The notes under the pieces were generated by a model. The model worked only from the letters and a program-made list of their open reading frames with translations, was not told where the DNA came from and searched no databases. This document shows, one piece after another, positions 1 to 8,794 of a DNA stretch of 64,000 nucleotides (its first letter is position 1; each line of letters begins with the position of its first letter). The translations under genes were made by a program, and so were the position numbers. This DNA is from Campylobacter ureolyticus ACS-301-V-Sch3b. GTDB taxonomy: Bacteria > Campylobacterota > Campylobacteria > Campylobacterales > Campylobacteraceae. The stretch lies in the NCBI RefSeq assembly GCF_000413435.1, contig NZ_KE340326.1:799216-863215 (forward strand). The letters are read 5' to 3'.

Positions 1-790
1 ATCAGGAAAATGTAGTGAAAACTGCAAATATTGTGCTCAATCAGCTCATTTCAAAACGAATTCACCAAATTACTCACTTTTAAACAATGATATAATTTTT
101 AAAGAGGCTTTAAAATTTGAAGAAAAAGGTGTTCACAGATTTTCTTTAGTTATGAGCGGAAAAGGTGTAAAAGATAACTCAGATGAGCTTAATAGGCTTG
201 AAGAAATTTATAAATACTTAACTAAAAACTCTAAGATCCATCTTTGTGGTTCTTTTGGTATAGTTAGTCTTGAAACTCTTAAAAAATTGAAAAATGCAGG
301 GCTTAAAACATATCATCACAATCTTGAAACCTCAAGACGCTTTTTTCCAAGAATTTGTTCAACCCACACTTATGATGATAGGATAAATACCATTAAAAAC
401 GCGAAATTAGCCGGACTTGATGTTTGTAGTGGAGCGATTTTTGGAATGGGTGAGAGTTTAGAAGATAGAATTGATTTAGCATTTGATTTAAAAAAGCTTA
501 ATGTCTCAAGTGTGCCTTTAAATATCTTAACACCGATAAAAGGAACTCCACTTGAGAATTTATCTCCATTACCAAAAGATGAAATTTTAAAAAGTATTGC
601 AATTTTTAGATTTATTTTACCAAAGGCTTATTTAAGATATGCAGGTGGAAGAAATAATCTTGGCGAGTTTGTAGAAGCTGGATTAAAAGGTGGTATAAAC
701 TCAGCTTTAACGGGAGATTTTTTAACAACCAAAGGCGATGGTGTTGAAAATGATAAAAATATGGTTTTAAAAAATGGATTTGAAATTTAA
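1..790 (+). CDS. bioB: Biotin synthase (5' end outside window)
   Basis: Radical SAM enzyme that inserts sulfur into dethiobiotin, the last step of biotin synthesis. The reading frame is open from base 2, and the first residues already show the radical-SAM cluster motif CSENCKYC (bases 11-34), followed by AQSAHF, typical of BioB. The internal ATG at 152 is therefore not the start; probably fewer than about 25 residues are missing at the left edge. Later BioB hallmarks are YHHNLETS, the GMGES stretch and the C-terminal RYAGGR. No other biotin gene lies in the window, and riboflavin synthase follows 20 bases downstream, so the two may be cotranscribed. Confidence 0.95.
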   Translation, partial: SGKCSENCKYCAQSAHFKTNSPNYSLLNNDIIFKEALKFEEKGVHRFSLVMSGKGVKDNSDELNRLEEIYKYLTKNSKIHLCGSFGIVSLETLKKLKNAGLKTYHHNLETSRRFFPRICSTHTYDDRINTIKNAKLAGLDVCSGAIFGMGESLEDRIDLAFDLKKLNVSSVPLNILTPIKGTPLENLSPLPKDEILKSIAIFRFILPKAYLRYAGGRNNLGEFVEAGLKGGINSALTGDFLTTKGDGVENDKNMVLKNGFEI

Positions 791-810
791 AATGCAAATT
801 TGGAGAGAAT

Positions 811-1428
811 ATGTTTAATGGACTTATAAGAGAATTTGGTGAAGTTGTAAAATTTGATGGAAAAACTTTAAGTTTAAAGTCAAATTTAAAGCCAAATATA
901 GGTGATAGCATTGCTGTAAATGGAGCTTGTCTAAGTGTAGTAAAAGTTTTTGATAATGGCTTTAATGTTGAGCTTAGTGATGAGAGTAAAAGTGTTTTGG
1001 CGGTGCAGAATTTAAAAGGCAAAGTTCATTTAGAGCCTGCTTTAAAAGTTGGTGATAGAGTTGATGGACATTTTGTGCAAGGTCATATTGACGGACTTGG
1101 AGAAATTTATAAAATAACTACTTTAAAAAGCGGGTTTGATTTTTTTATAAAACTTCCTTTAAATTTGATGCCTTTGATGGCAAACAAAGGAAGCGTGGCA
1201 ATTGATGGAGTTAGTTTAACAATAAATGAAGTTTTAAAAGATGGCATAAGGCTTACTATCATTGCACTAACTATGAAAGATACGCTTTTTGGTGAATATA
1301 AAGTAGGCAGAGTCGTAAATGTAGAAAGCGATCTTTTGGCAAGATATACAAAACGAATTTTGGGTTATAAGGATAAAAAAAAGGAACTTTCATGGGAAGA
1401 GATAGATCATATCTCAAGCCTTTATTAA
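811..1428 (+). CDS. ribE: Riboflavin synthase, alpha chain
   Basis: Dismutates two molecules of 6,7-dimethyl-8-ribityllumazine to riboflavin. The 205-residue protein is the internal duplication expected of the family: a first lumazine-binding barrel opening with MFNGLIREFG and carrying GDSIAVNGACLSVV near residues 32-45, and a second with VDGHFVQGHIDGLG near 85 and GVSLTINEV near 135. GGAG at 802-805 sets the ATG start. Its last 37 bases overlap the start of pgeF in another frame. An A8 tract (1375-1382) just before the overlap forms an in-frame A-AAA-AAG heptamer. The other riboflavin gene in the window, ribA, is unlinked at 11.2 kb. Confidence 0.95.
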   Translation: MFNGLIREFGEVVKFDGKTLSLKSNLKPNIGDSIAVNGACLSVVKVFDNGFNVELSDESKSVLAVQNLKGKVHLEPALKVGDRVDGHFVQGHIDGLGEIYKITTLKSGFDFFIKLPLNLMPLMANKGSVAIDGVSLTINEVLKDGIRLTIIALTMKDTLFGEYKVGRVVNVESDLLARYTKRILGYKDKKKELSWEEIDHISSLY

Positions 1429-2105
1429 ATAATGATTTTGTAAATTTAGGCTTTACAAATATATTTGGAGGTGTTTCAAAAAAACCATTTGAAAGCTTAA
1501 ATTTAGGCTCTCATGTTGGAGATATCGCAGAAAATGTTATAAAAAATAAAAAGATTCTACAAAATAATTTAGGTGTTGAAAAAATTATTTTTATGGAGCA
1601 AATTCACAGCGATAAAGTTGAAATTCTAAAAAGCCATAACCAAATTTTGCAACCATGTGATGCTGTGATTACAAATTTAAAAAATATTGCACTTTGTGTT
1701 ATGGTGGCTGATTGTATGCCAGTTATTTTATATTCAAAAAAATGCGTAGCTGCTGTTCATGCAGGAAGAAGTGGAGTTTTAAAACATATTATTTCAAAAA
1801 CCATAAATTTAATGAAAGATGAGTTTAAAGTAGATCAAATTTCACTTTTCATAGGACCTTTTATACAAAAAAATTGTTATGAAATAGGTGATTTAGATTT
1901 AAAAGAATTTAATAAATTTGTAGTTTTAAATGATAAAAATAAAAGATGTTTTGATTTAAAAAGTGCAGTTTTAGATGAGATTAAGAATTTAAATTTAAAA
2001 AGTGTTAAAATTTCAAAAATTTGCACGCATTGTGATAAAAACTACTTTTCATACAGAAGAGATAAAATAACTGGAAGATTTGCAGGTTGGGTGTATTTAA
2101 AGTAA
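1392..2105 (+). CDS. pgeF: PgeF/YfiH-type multicopper-oxidase-like (laccase domain) protein
   Basis: Member of the YfiH/LACC1 family, described as a purine nucleoside phosphorylase/polyphenol oxidase and, in E. coli, as a peptidoglycan-editing factor. The 237-residue protein shows the family's metal-site motifs: VADCMPVILY near residue 113, AVHAGRSGV near 124 (usually HAGWRG, so the Trp-Arg pair is altered), and C-terminal CTHCDKNYFSYRRD near 215. The start at 1392 lies inside ribE with no strong ribosome binding site, which suggests translational coupling. An intergenic stretch with promoter-like sequence and a hairpin leader separates it from rpsB. Confidence 0.85.
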   Translation: MGRDRSYLKPLLNNDFVNLGFTNIFGGVSKKPFESLNLGSHVGDIAENVIKNKKILQNNLGVEKIIFMEQIHSDKVEILKSHNQILQPCDAVITNLKNIALCVMVADCMPVILYSKKCVAAVHAGRSGVLKHIISKTINLMKDEFKVDQISLFIGPFIQKNCYEIGDLDLKEFNKFVVLNDKNKRCFDLKSAVLDEIKNLNLKSVKISKICTHCDKNYFSYRRDKITGRFAGWVYLK

Positions 2106-2117
2106 AATTAAGATATT

Positions 2118-2222
2118 TTTGATAAAATTAAGCCTTTATTTCACACACGCAAATCCTTATTTAGTTGCAAATTTGCTAAGGTGCGTGGAGGAAAAAAACT
2201 AAATATTTTTAAGGAGAAACTC
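2118..2222 (+). promoter_or_regulatory. Structured 5' leader of rpsB-tsf with candidate promoter
   Basis: A -10-like GATAAAATT lies at 2121-2129. Downstream, CACGC (2146-2150) and CCTTA (2155-2159) can pair with TAAGG (2177-2181) and GCGTG (2183-2187). The loop contains the palindrome GCAAATTTGC (2167-2176). The GCAAAT at 2149-2154 can instead pair with ATTTGC at 2171-2176, giving a competing fold. The element ends shortly before the AAGGAG site of rpsB. S2 autoregulates rpsB-tsf through the leader in E. coli; a similar role here is inference. Confidence 0.5.
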
Positions 2223-3014
2223 ATGATTACAATGAGAGATTTACTAGAGTGTGGTGTACATTTCGGTCACCAAACAAGAAGATGGAACCCAAAGATGAAA
2301 AAATTTATCTTTGGAGAGAGAAAAGGCATTTATATTATAGATTTACAAAAAACTATAAGATATTTTAGACATACTTATAACATTGTAAGAGATGCAGCAG
2401 CTGAGGGAAAAACTGTTTTATTTGTAGGTACTAAAAAGCAAGCCGGTCAAACTCTAAAAGAATATGCTGAAAAATGTGGAATGCCGTATGTAAATCATCG
2501 CTGGTTAGGCGGTATGCTAACAAATTTTGGAACTATTAGAAAATCAATTAGAAAGCTTGAAGTAATTGAGCAAATGGAAGAAGATGGTTCAGTTGATTTA
2601 CTAACAAAAAAAGAAGCTTTAATGCTTAAAAGACAAAAAGATAAATTAATTGCTTATCTTGGTGGTATTAGAAACATGGAAAAACTTCCTGATATGATGT
2701 TTATAATTGATGTTGCAAAAGAAAAAATTGCCGTTCAAGAGGCTAATAGATTAGGTATTCCTATTGTTGCTCCGCTTGATACAAACTGTGATCCAGACCT
2801 TGTAACTTACCCAATTCCTGGAAACGATGATGCGATTAGATCAATTCAGCTATTTTGCAGTGAAATGGCAGAGGCAATCAATGAGGGCAAAGCTTTAAGA
2901 GATGAAGATGGTGAAGAAAAAGTTCCTGCAACACAAGAAGAAAAAGATGAAGTTTTAGATGAGGCTATGAATTTGGATGAAATTGATGTAGATGAAATGG
3001 AGGATAAAGAATAA
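2223..3014 (+). CDS. rpsB: 30S ribosomal protein S2
   Basis: Small-subunit ribosomal protein S2, 263 residues with an acidic C-terminal tail (last ~40 residues rich in Glu and Asp). The family pattern is clear: [20 protein letters not shown] at the N-terminus, [12 protein letters not shown], then [11 protein letters not shown] near residue 90 and [13 protein letters not shown] near 180. The ATG at 2223 is chosen because it follows AAGGAG (2211-2216) and gives the conserved N-terminus; an in-frame GTG at 2181 falls inside the leader hairpin. The stop overlaps the tsf start by one base (TAATG), so the two genes form one operon. Confidence 0.97.
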   Translation: MITMRDLLECGVHFGHQTRRWNPKMKKFIFGERKGIYIIDLQKTIRYFRHTYNIVRDAAAEGKTVLFVGTKKQAGQTLKEYAEKCGMPYVNHRWLGGMLTNFGTIRKSIRKLEVIEQMEEDGSVDLLTKKEALMLKRQKDKLIAYLGGIRNMEKLPDMMFIIDVAKEKIAVQEANRLGIPIVAPLDTNCDPDLVTYPIPGNDDAIRSIQLFCSEMAEAINEGKALRDEDGEEKVPATQEEKDEVLDEAMNLDEIDVDEMEDKE

Positions 3015-4063
3015 TGGCAATAACTGCAGCTATGGTAAAAGAGCTCCGTGAGGCAACTGGAGCTGGTATGATGGACTGCAAAAAGGTCCTTGTTGAAACT
3101 AATGGCGACATTGAAAAAGCTGTTGCTATTTTAAGAGAAAAAGGTCTTGCAAAAGCAGCAAAAAAAGCTGATAGACTAGCTAGTGAGGGTCTTGCAGGTC
3201 TTATTATAAATGATAATTTCACAAAAGCAAGTTTAATTGAAGTAAATTCAGAAACAGACTTTGTTGCTAAAAATGATAAATTTATTACTTTGGTAAATGA
3301 TACTTTAAAATTAATCCAAAATAATGATATTAAGGATTTAGACGAGCTAAATAAAGCAACTATAAATGGTGAAAATTTTGAAGAATATCTAAAATCACAA
3401 ATTGCAACAATAGGTGAAAATTTAGTAGTTAGAAGATTTGCTACTATAAAAGGTGAAGCTATAAATGGCTATGTTCATTCAAATGGTAAAATAGCTGTAG
3501 CAATTGCTGCAAAATGCGGCAATGCTGACAAAGAAAAAGTAGTTGAGTTTTTAAGAAATTTAGCAATGCACGCTGCAGCAATGAAACCAAAAGTAATAAG
3601 CTATAAAGAGCTTGATCCAAAGTTTGTTGAAGAAGAACTTATTGCTTTAAAAGGTGAGTTTGAAAAGGAAAACGAAGAACTTGTTAGACTTGGCAAAACA
3701 CTTCATCACATTCCTGAGTATGGCAGCAGACTTCAAATAGATGAAAAAGCCATAAAAAAAGCAGAAAATGAGATAAAAGAAGAGCTTAAAAAAGAGGGAA
3801 AACCTGAAAAAATTTGGGATAAAATAATTCCTGGTAAACTTGATAGATTTTTTGCAGATAACACTGTAATTGATCAAAGATGTACTCTTTTAGGTCAATT
3901 TTATGTAATGGATGACAAAAAAACAGTTGAGCAAGTTATAGAAGAAAAAAGTAAAGAGCTTGGCGATAAGATAGAGATTACTTCATACGTAAGAATTGAA
4001 GTAGGCGAGGGCTTAGAAAAAAAAGTTGATGACTTTGCAGCGGAAGTAGCAGCACAACTATAG
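3014..4063 (+). CDS. tsf: Elongation factor Ts
   Basis: Nucleotide exchange factor for EF-Tu, 349 residues. The N-terminal UBA-like domain reads [20 protein letters not shown], and the EF-Tu-contacting TDFVAKND motif is near residues 80-87. The C-terminal half carries the paired dimerisation subdomains. It is somewhat longer than the E. coli protein (about 283), as usual in Campylobacterota. Its start overlaps the rpsB stop by one base, indicating coupled translation. The partner gene tuf lies 15 kb away beside the tRNA cluster. Confidence 0.97.
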   Translation: MAITAAMVKELREATGAGMMDCKKVLVETNGDIEKAVAILREKGLAKAAKKADRLASEGLAGLIINDNFTKASLIEVNSETDFVAKNDKFITLVNDTLKLIQNNDIKDLDELNKATINGENFEEYLKSQIATIGENLVVRRFATIKGEAINGYVHSNGKIAVAIAAKCGNADKEKVVEFLRNLAMHAAAMKPKVISYKELDPKFVEEELIALKGEFEKENEELVRLGKTLHHIPEYGSRLQIDEKAIKKAENEIKEELKKEGKPEKIWDKIIPGKLDRFFADNTVIDQRCTLLGQFYVMDDKKTVEQVIEEKSKELGDKIEITSYVRIEVGEGLEKKVDDFAAEVAAQL

Positions 4064-4070
4064 GCTAAAT

Positions 4071-4715
4071 ATGGAACTTTTAAAGAGTGTGGGATTAAAA
4101 CATAGTTTTGACTACACTCTTTTTGAAAATTTGAATCTAACTCTTTTAAGTAAGCAGAGTTTAGCTATTTTGGGGGTTAGTGGATGTGGAAAATCTACAC
4201 TTTTACACATCTTATCTACACTTTTAAAGCCTGATGAGGGCGAGGTATTTTATAAGAACATCTCACTTTATTCGCAAAATACAGATGAAAAATTAAAAAT
4301 TAGACGACACGATTTTGGTATAATTTTTCAGTCACATTACCTATTTAAAGGTTTTAGTGCTTATGAAAATATTGAACTTTCCACACTTCTTACAAAACAA
4401 AAAATGGATAACGAGCTTTTTAAAAAGCTTAAAATTGAAAATGTTTTAAATCAAAAAGTTGGAGAATTAAGCGGTGGACAACAGCAACGCGTTAGTATCG
4501 CAAGAGTACTTAGTAAAAAACCAAGTATTATTTTTGCCGATGAGCCAACTGGAAATTTGGACAAAGATACCGCAAGTGATGTTATGAGCACTTTATTTAA
4601 TTATATAAAAAATACAAATTCCGGTCTTATTTTAGTAACTCATGATGAAAAAATCGCTTCAAATTGCGATGAAGTTTATAGACTTGAAAATAAAATTTTA
4701 AAAAAAATCAGTTAA
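4071..4715 (+). CDS. ABC transporter ATP-binding protein (LolD/FtsE/MacB-like)
   Basis: 214-residue cytoplasmic ATPase subunit. Walker A GVSGCGKST is near residues 35-43, the signature LSGGQQQRVSIARVL near 133, Walker B IIFADEPTGNLD near 153 and the switch histidine in LVTHDE near 190. Length and sequence fit the LolD/FtsE/MacB class, which pairs with FtsX-like permeases, but no permease gene is adjacent. It starts 7 bases after tsf. In C. jejuni an equivalent gene follows tsf and is itself followed by fliR; here fliR is missing and an acidic protein gene comes next. Substrate unknown. Confidence 0.85.
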   Translation: MELLKSVGLKHSFDYTLFENLNLTLLSKQSLAILGVSGCGKSTLLHILSTLLKPDEGEVFYKNISLYSQNTDEKLKIRRHDFGIIFQSHYLFKGFSAYENIELSTLLTKQKMDNELFKKLKIENVLNQKVGELSGGQQQRVSIARVLSKKPSIIFADEPTGNLDKDTASDVMSTLFNYIKNTNSGLILVTHDEKIASNCDEVYRLENKILKKIS

Positions 4716-4760
4716 AAAATAAAAAACTTTTTAAAACTAAGCAATTAATAATCAAATTTA

Positions 4761-4786
4761 TCATAAAATATCATAAAATATATTAT
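4761..4786 (+). repeat. Tandem 10-bp repeat and -10-like sequence before the acidic-protein gene
   Basis: The decamer TCATAAAATA occurs twice in tandem (4761-4770, 4771-4780), followed by TATTATAAG just before the AAGGAA ribosome binding site. The repeats contain -10-like cores, so this is the likely promoter of the 4803 gene. It occupies the 87-base gap where fliR lies in C. jejuni; no fliR remnant is readable in it. Confidence 0.45.
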
Positions 4787-4802
4787 AAGAAGGAAATGCC
4801 AA

Positions 4803-6116
4803 ATGAAAATTTTACTAAAAAGCGAAAATCCAGCAGTTTTATCAATAGTTGAAATTTGTTGTGAGAGAGCTGGTTTTGATAGACCTTATACCAAGGATGA
4901 TGGTGAGTTTGATTTGGTGATAAAGGATTGTGAGAGATTGGAAGATGTAACTGATGATAAAGAAACTCTTTTTTTAATTCCAAGAAATTTTAAAGATGAG
5001 GTAGGAAATGTAAATTTTATCATAAAGCCTTTTTTACCTACTGAATTAATTAAATTTTTAAAAGATTATGAAACTAAGACAGATTTTAGTGAAGAAAAAT
5101 TTTCATCAAATACCAAAGAAAATCTAAATGAGAAAATAAGTCCATTAGTAAGTGAAGAAAATTTAAGCAAGCAAATTATTTCTTTAAGAGATGAAGATAA
5201 AAAAGATGAGCTTGAAAAAATTGGCTCTTTAATAAATGAAATTGATAAGATGGATGATTCAAAAACCAATGACAAAACTCTAAAAGAAGAAGATTCTTTA
5301 GATGAAGATGAATTAGATGATTTACTTGAAAATTTAGATGATGATGTGCCTTTAGATGAGTTAATCGGCAAGCTTGATGCTGGTTTTGATGATGAGCTTA
5401 CTTGCAATGAGGATGAAAAAAAAGAGCTAAATGATGCTGATATTAAGCCTATTTCTATAGATACTGAGTTGTTGGATGAAAATTTAGATGTTACAAAAGA
5501 AAATCACGATAAAGATCAAAAATCAAAGCAAGATGAAGTAGAAAAAATAGAAACTAGTAAAGATTTTAAAACTATCCCATTGGTTATGTATGATCAAAAA
5601 AATTTAGAAGATGAAATTTCTAATAAAGATGAAGAATCAAAAAAAATAGAAGAAGTCACAAAAAACGAAGAGTCAAAAACTACTGATGAGCTATCTTTTT
5701 TTGATGAATATGATGAGGTAAAACCACACAATCCTCCACTAACAGCTCTTGATATTGAAGAGCTTGATGATAGATGTGATGATAAAAATAGCCAAAATTT
5801 TGAAGATGATGAATTAGAAGATGATGAATTAAATGATTATGACCTTGATGATGAGTTTAAAATAAAATCTAATGAGTGTGAAAATAAAGATGATAAATCT
5901 TGTGAGGCAAAAGATAATGCTTGTAAAAAACAAGACTTTATTAGCTTAAATGACTTATTAAGCAAAAAAGAAAATGAAACCTCAGATGAGGATCTTAAAA
6001 AAATTGCTAAAAAAGAGATGGAAAAAGAGCTTAAAGAGGCTTTGAAAAATGGTAAATTTAAAGAGATTTTTAAAGATATGAAAATTAAAATAAAAATTTC
6101 TTTCAAAGAAGATTAA
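4803..6116 (+). CDS. Highly acidic protein with receiver-like N-terminus
   Basis: 437 residues. About the first 90 residues look folded and loosely resemble a degenerate response-regulator receiver: a start like MKILLKSENPAVLSIVEICC, and IIKPFLPTELIKFLKDY near residues 62-78, like the conserved Lys-Pro and last helix of CheY folds. The usual phospho-acceptor region is not evident. Residues ~95-400 are low complexity and dominated by Asp, Glu and Lys, with blocks such as EDELDDLLENLDDDVPLDE. The last ~35 residues form a basic helix. C. jejuni has an annotated 'highly acidic protein' at the same place before gmk. Function unknown; the receiver resemblance is my inference. Confidence 0.8.
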   Translation: MKILLKSENPAVLSIVEICCERAGFDRPYTKDDGEFDLVIKDCERLEDVTDDKETLFLIPRNFKDEVGNVNFIIKPFLPTELIKFLKDYETKTDFSEEKFSSNTKENLNEKISPLVSEENLSKQIISLRDEDKKDELEKIGSLINEIDKMDDSKTNDKTLKEEDSLDEDELDDLLENLDDDVPLDELIGKLDAGFDDELTCNEDEKKELNDADIKPISIDTELLDENLDVTKENHDKDQKSKQDEVEKIETSKDFKTIPLVMYDQKNLEDEISNKDEESKKIEEVTKNEESKTTDELSFFDEYDEVKPHNPPLTALDIEELDDRCDDKNSQNFEDDELEDDELNDYDLDDEFKIKSNECENKDDKSCEAKDNACKKQDFISLNDLLSKKENETSDEDLKKIAKKEMEKELKEALKNGKFKEIFKDMKIKIKISFKED

Positions 6117-6118
6117 TA

Positions 6119-6730
6119 GTGAAAAAAGCGATAATAATATCAGGACCAAGTGGGAGTGGAAAAAGCTCACTTATAAATAGACTTTTAGAAGATGAGAAAG
6201 ATATCTACTTCTCTATTTCAAGCACTACAAGAAGCATTAGAGAGGGCGAAAAAGATGGAGTGAGTTATCACTATGTAAGCAAAGATGACTTCAAAAAAGG
6301 CATTGAAAATGGTGATTTTCTAGAATGGGCTCTTGTTCATAAAAACTATTATGGAACATCTTTGGTGCCAGTTCAAAAAGCTTTAGATAGTGGTAAATTT
6401 GTTATTTTTGATATAGATGTTCAAGGTTTTAAACTCGCAAAAGAGCGCTTAAAAGATGAAATAGTTTCTATTTTTATAACAACTAAAAATAAGGGCGAGT
6501 TAAAAAATAGACTTATTAAAAGAGGAACTGATTCAAAAGAAGATATAGAGCGAAGAGTTATAAATGCAGCAACTGAAATGGGGCATTTAAACGAATATGA
6601 TTATCTTATAATAAATGATGATTTCAATGAGTCCTATAAGGCTTTAAAATCAATATTTAACGCCATTAGATATAATACTAAAAATTTAGATCTTAGTGAT
6701 ATTATTGATAATTGGATATATGAAAATTAA
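6119..6730 (+). CDS. gmk: Guanylate kinase
   Basis: Phosphorylates GMP to GDP with ATP; cytoplasmic, 203 residues, family length. The P-loop GPSGSGKSS is at residues 8-16, the GMP-binding stretch [20 protein letters not shown] near 34-53, and FIDVQG-like FDIDVQG near 97. The start is a GTG two bases after the stop of the acidic protein gene, so translation is probably coupled. It is followed closely by tatA. Confidence 0.95.
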   Translation: MKKAIIISGPSGSGKSSLINRLLEDEKDIYFSISSTTRSIREGEKDGVSYHYVSKDDFKKGIENGDFLEWALVHKNYYGTSLVPVQKALDSGKFVIFDIDVQGFKLAKERLKDEIVSIFITTKNKGELKNRLIKRGTDSKEDIERRVINAATEMGHLNEYDYLIINDDFNESYKALKSIFNAIRYNTKNLDLSDIIDNWIYEN

Positions 6731-6747
6731 TTTTTAAGGAGAATAGT

Positions 6748-6957
6748 ATGGTTAGTATGCAACAATTATTAATTGTTTTGATAATTATAATTTTACTTTT
6801 TGGTGCAAAGAAAATTCCAGAACTTGCAAAAGGCGTTGGACAAGGAATAAAGGTCTTTAAAAAAGAGATGGAGAGTGAAGAAAAAACTGAAAAAGTTGAA
6901 GCTCAAAAAGATGAAGCCAAAAAAACTGATGAGATAAAAGAAGAAACAAAGGCTTAA
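6748..6957 (+). CDS. tatA: Sec-independent translocase protein TatA
   Basis: Pore-forming subunit of the twin-arginine translocase, 69 residues. One N-terminal membrane segment (about residues 5-20) ends in [19 protein letters not shown], the TatA hinge and amphipathic helix with the conserved FG and LP-type elements. The tail is rich in Lys and Glu. AAGGAG at 6737-6742 precedes the ATG. The gmk-tatA-argS order matches C. jejuni. No tatB or tatC in the window. Confidence 0.93.
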   Translation: MVSMQQLLIVLIIIILLFGAKKIPELAKGVGQGIKVFKKEMESEEKTEKVEAQKDEAKKTDEIKEETKA

Positions 6958-6961
6958 TAGT

Positions 6962-8557
6962 TTGAAAGATATAGTTTTCGACAAAATAAAAGAAATTTTA
7001 AAAAAAGATTTTGTTTTAGAAAAGCCAAAAGATAAAAACTTAGCTCATTATGCTACACCTTTAGCTTTTTCTTTAGCAAAAGAGCTTCGTAAATCGCCAA
7101 AATTAATAGCCGATGAGCTTGCATTAGAGTTTAAAAACAGTGACATTTTTACAGCTAGTCCCCTAAATGGATATTTAAATTTTCACTTAAAACCTGAGTT
7201 TTTAGATAAGCTTGCTACAAATGCTTTAAATTCAGGTAAAAATTTTGCAAAAAGCAAAGATAAAAAAGAAAAAATTTTACTTGAATATGTTAGTGCAAAT
7301 CCAACAGGTCCTCTTCATATAGGACATGTAAGAGGGGCTGTTTACGGAGATACATTAGCAAGAGTTGGAAGATATTTAGGATATGATATCACAACCGAGT
7401 ATTATATAAATGATGCTGGAAATCAGATAAACATGCTTGGGCTTTCTATCTTTATAACAGGTGCAAATAAATTTTTAAACGCAAATTTAGATTTTGAAGA
7501 AAATTGCTACAAAGGCGATTATGTAGAAAATTTATCAGATGAGGCTTTAAAAGAGTTTGGAAAAGATATTTTTAAAAATAAGCAAAATGTAGAAAAATTA
7601 AGCCTTTGGGGAAAAGATAAAATGCTTTTGCTAATTAAAGATAATCTTTTAAAGGCTAATATTAAAATTCAAAATTGGGTTAGTGAAAAAAGTTTTGAAA
7701 ATGAGCTTTTCGATACTTTAGATTGCCTTAAAAAAAATGGCGGAGTATATGAAAAAGACGGTAAAATTTGGATAAATTCTAGTGCACTTGGCGATGAAAA
7801 AGATAGAGTTATTATAAGAGAAGATAAAAGGCCTACCTATTTAGCAGGCGATATCGTCTATCACTACAATAAATTTAAAAGAGGATATGATCACTACATA
7901 AATATTTGGGGAGCTGATCATCACGGCTATATAAAAAGAGTAAAGTCAAGCATTCATTATCTTGGATTTGATGAAAATAAGCTTGAAGTTATCTTAGCAC
8001 AAATGGTTAGTCTTTTAAAAGATGGCCAAACTTTCAAGATGAGTAAGAGAGCTGGAAATTTCATACTTATGAGCGATGTTTTGGAAGAAATTGGAAGTGA
8101 TGCTTTAAGATTTATATTTATAACTAAAAAGTGTGACACGGCTTTAGAGTTTGATGTTTCAGAACTTAGCAAAGAAGATAGTTCAAATCCTATATTTTAT
8201 ATAAATTATGCCCATGCAAGAATTCATCAAATTTTTGCAAAAAGTGAAAAAAAAATAGACGATATAAAAGAAGCTAGTATTTTAAATTTAAATGACGAAG
8301 CTTTAAATTTATTATTTGAAGCACTTACTTTAAATGAAGTTTTAGAAGACGCATTTTTAAGTAGAAATTTGCAAAAAATTCCTGATTATCTTAAAAATAT
8401 AGCTTCAAATTTTCATAAATTTTATAATGAAAACAGAGTTTTAGGTAGTGAGAATGAAGATGCTCTTTTAAAAGTTTTTGCTGTTGTGGCACTTTGTATA
8501 AAAACTGGCTTGTCTTTGATGGGAATTGAAGCTAAAAATATAATGACAAAGGAATAA
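6962..8557 (+). CDS. argS: Arginyl-tRNA synthetase
   Basis: Class I aminoacyl-tRNA synthetase, 531 residues. The HIGH motif appears as NPTGPLHIGHVRG near residues 112-124, and the KMSKS-type loop as FKMSKRAGN near 359. The C-terminal third is the anticodon-binding helical domain. The start codon is TTG at 6962, two bases after the tatA stop-codon region, consistent with coupling. The final gene of the block shared with C. jejuni. Confidence 0.96.
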   Translation: MKDIVFDKIKEILKKDFVLEKPKDKNLAHYATPLAFSLAKELRKSPKLIADELALEFKNSDIFTASPLNGYLNFHLKPEFLDKLATNALNSGKNFAKSKDKKEKILLEYVSANPTGPLHIGHVRGAVYGDTLARVGRYLGYDITTEYYINDAGNQINMLGLSIFITGANKFLNANLDFEENCYKGDYVENLSDEALKEFGKDIFKNKQNVEKLSLWGKDKMLLLIKDNLLKANIKIQNWVSEKSFENELFDTLDCLKKNGGVYEKDGKIWINSSALGDEKDRVIIREDKRPTYLAGDIVYHYNKFKRGYDHYINIWGADHHGYIKRVKSSIHYLGFDENKLEVILAQMVSLLKDGQTFKMSKRAGNFILMSDVLEEIGSDALRFIFITKKCDTALEFDVSELSKEDSSNPIFYINYAHARIHQIFAKSEKKIDDIKEASILNLNDEALNLLFEALTLNEVLEDAFLSRNLQKIPDYLKNIASNFHKFYNENRVLGSENEDALLKVFAVVALCIKTGLSLMGIEAKNIMTKE

Positions 8558-8560
8558 ATT

Positions 8561-8794
8561 TTGCAAAAAGAAGAAAAAAAAGAAGTTGTTAAAAAACTAA
8601 GGGAGTTATTTAGCTCAAGAGATGAGTTTTTTAACCATCTCGATTCTAAAGCTTCAAAGATACCAAATACAGATGTTTTAGATTTTGGAGACAATAAAGA
8701 ATTAAAAGAAATTTATGCAAAATTTTACTCCTATGATTACTCTATAAGAAAGCTTTTGCCTTATTTTTATAAGGCTTATGAAATAAAAATATGA
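8561..8794 (+). CDS. Hypothetical 77-residue protein
   Basis: Small, charged, probably helical protein starting with a TTG three bases after argS, preceded by AAGGAA. The N-terminus is Lys/Glu rich; the C-terminus is aromatic (KFYSYDYSIRKLLPYFYKAY). No signal peptide, membrane segment or known motif is visible. It overlaps the next gene by four bases (ATGA). The tight packing on both sides and the ribosome binding site support it as a real gene. I do not recognise the family. Confidence 0.65.
   Translation: MQKEEKKEVVKKLRELFSSRDEFFNHLDSKASKIPNTDVLDFGDNKELKEIYAKFYSYDYSIRKLLPYFYKAYEIKI

Noticed and set aside
152..790. bioB starting at the ATG at 152 as a short or truncated gene
   Set aside because: The frame is open to the window edge and holds the essential CxxxCxxC motif upstream, so the gene simply begins outside the window.
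5066..5407. Long minus-strand Ser-rich reading frames opposite the acidic-protein gene
   Set aside because: They are antisense images of GAT/GAA-rich codons; no ribosome binding site and no family resemblance.
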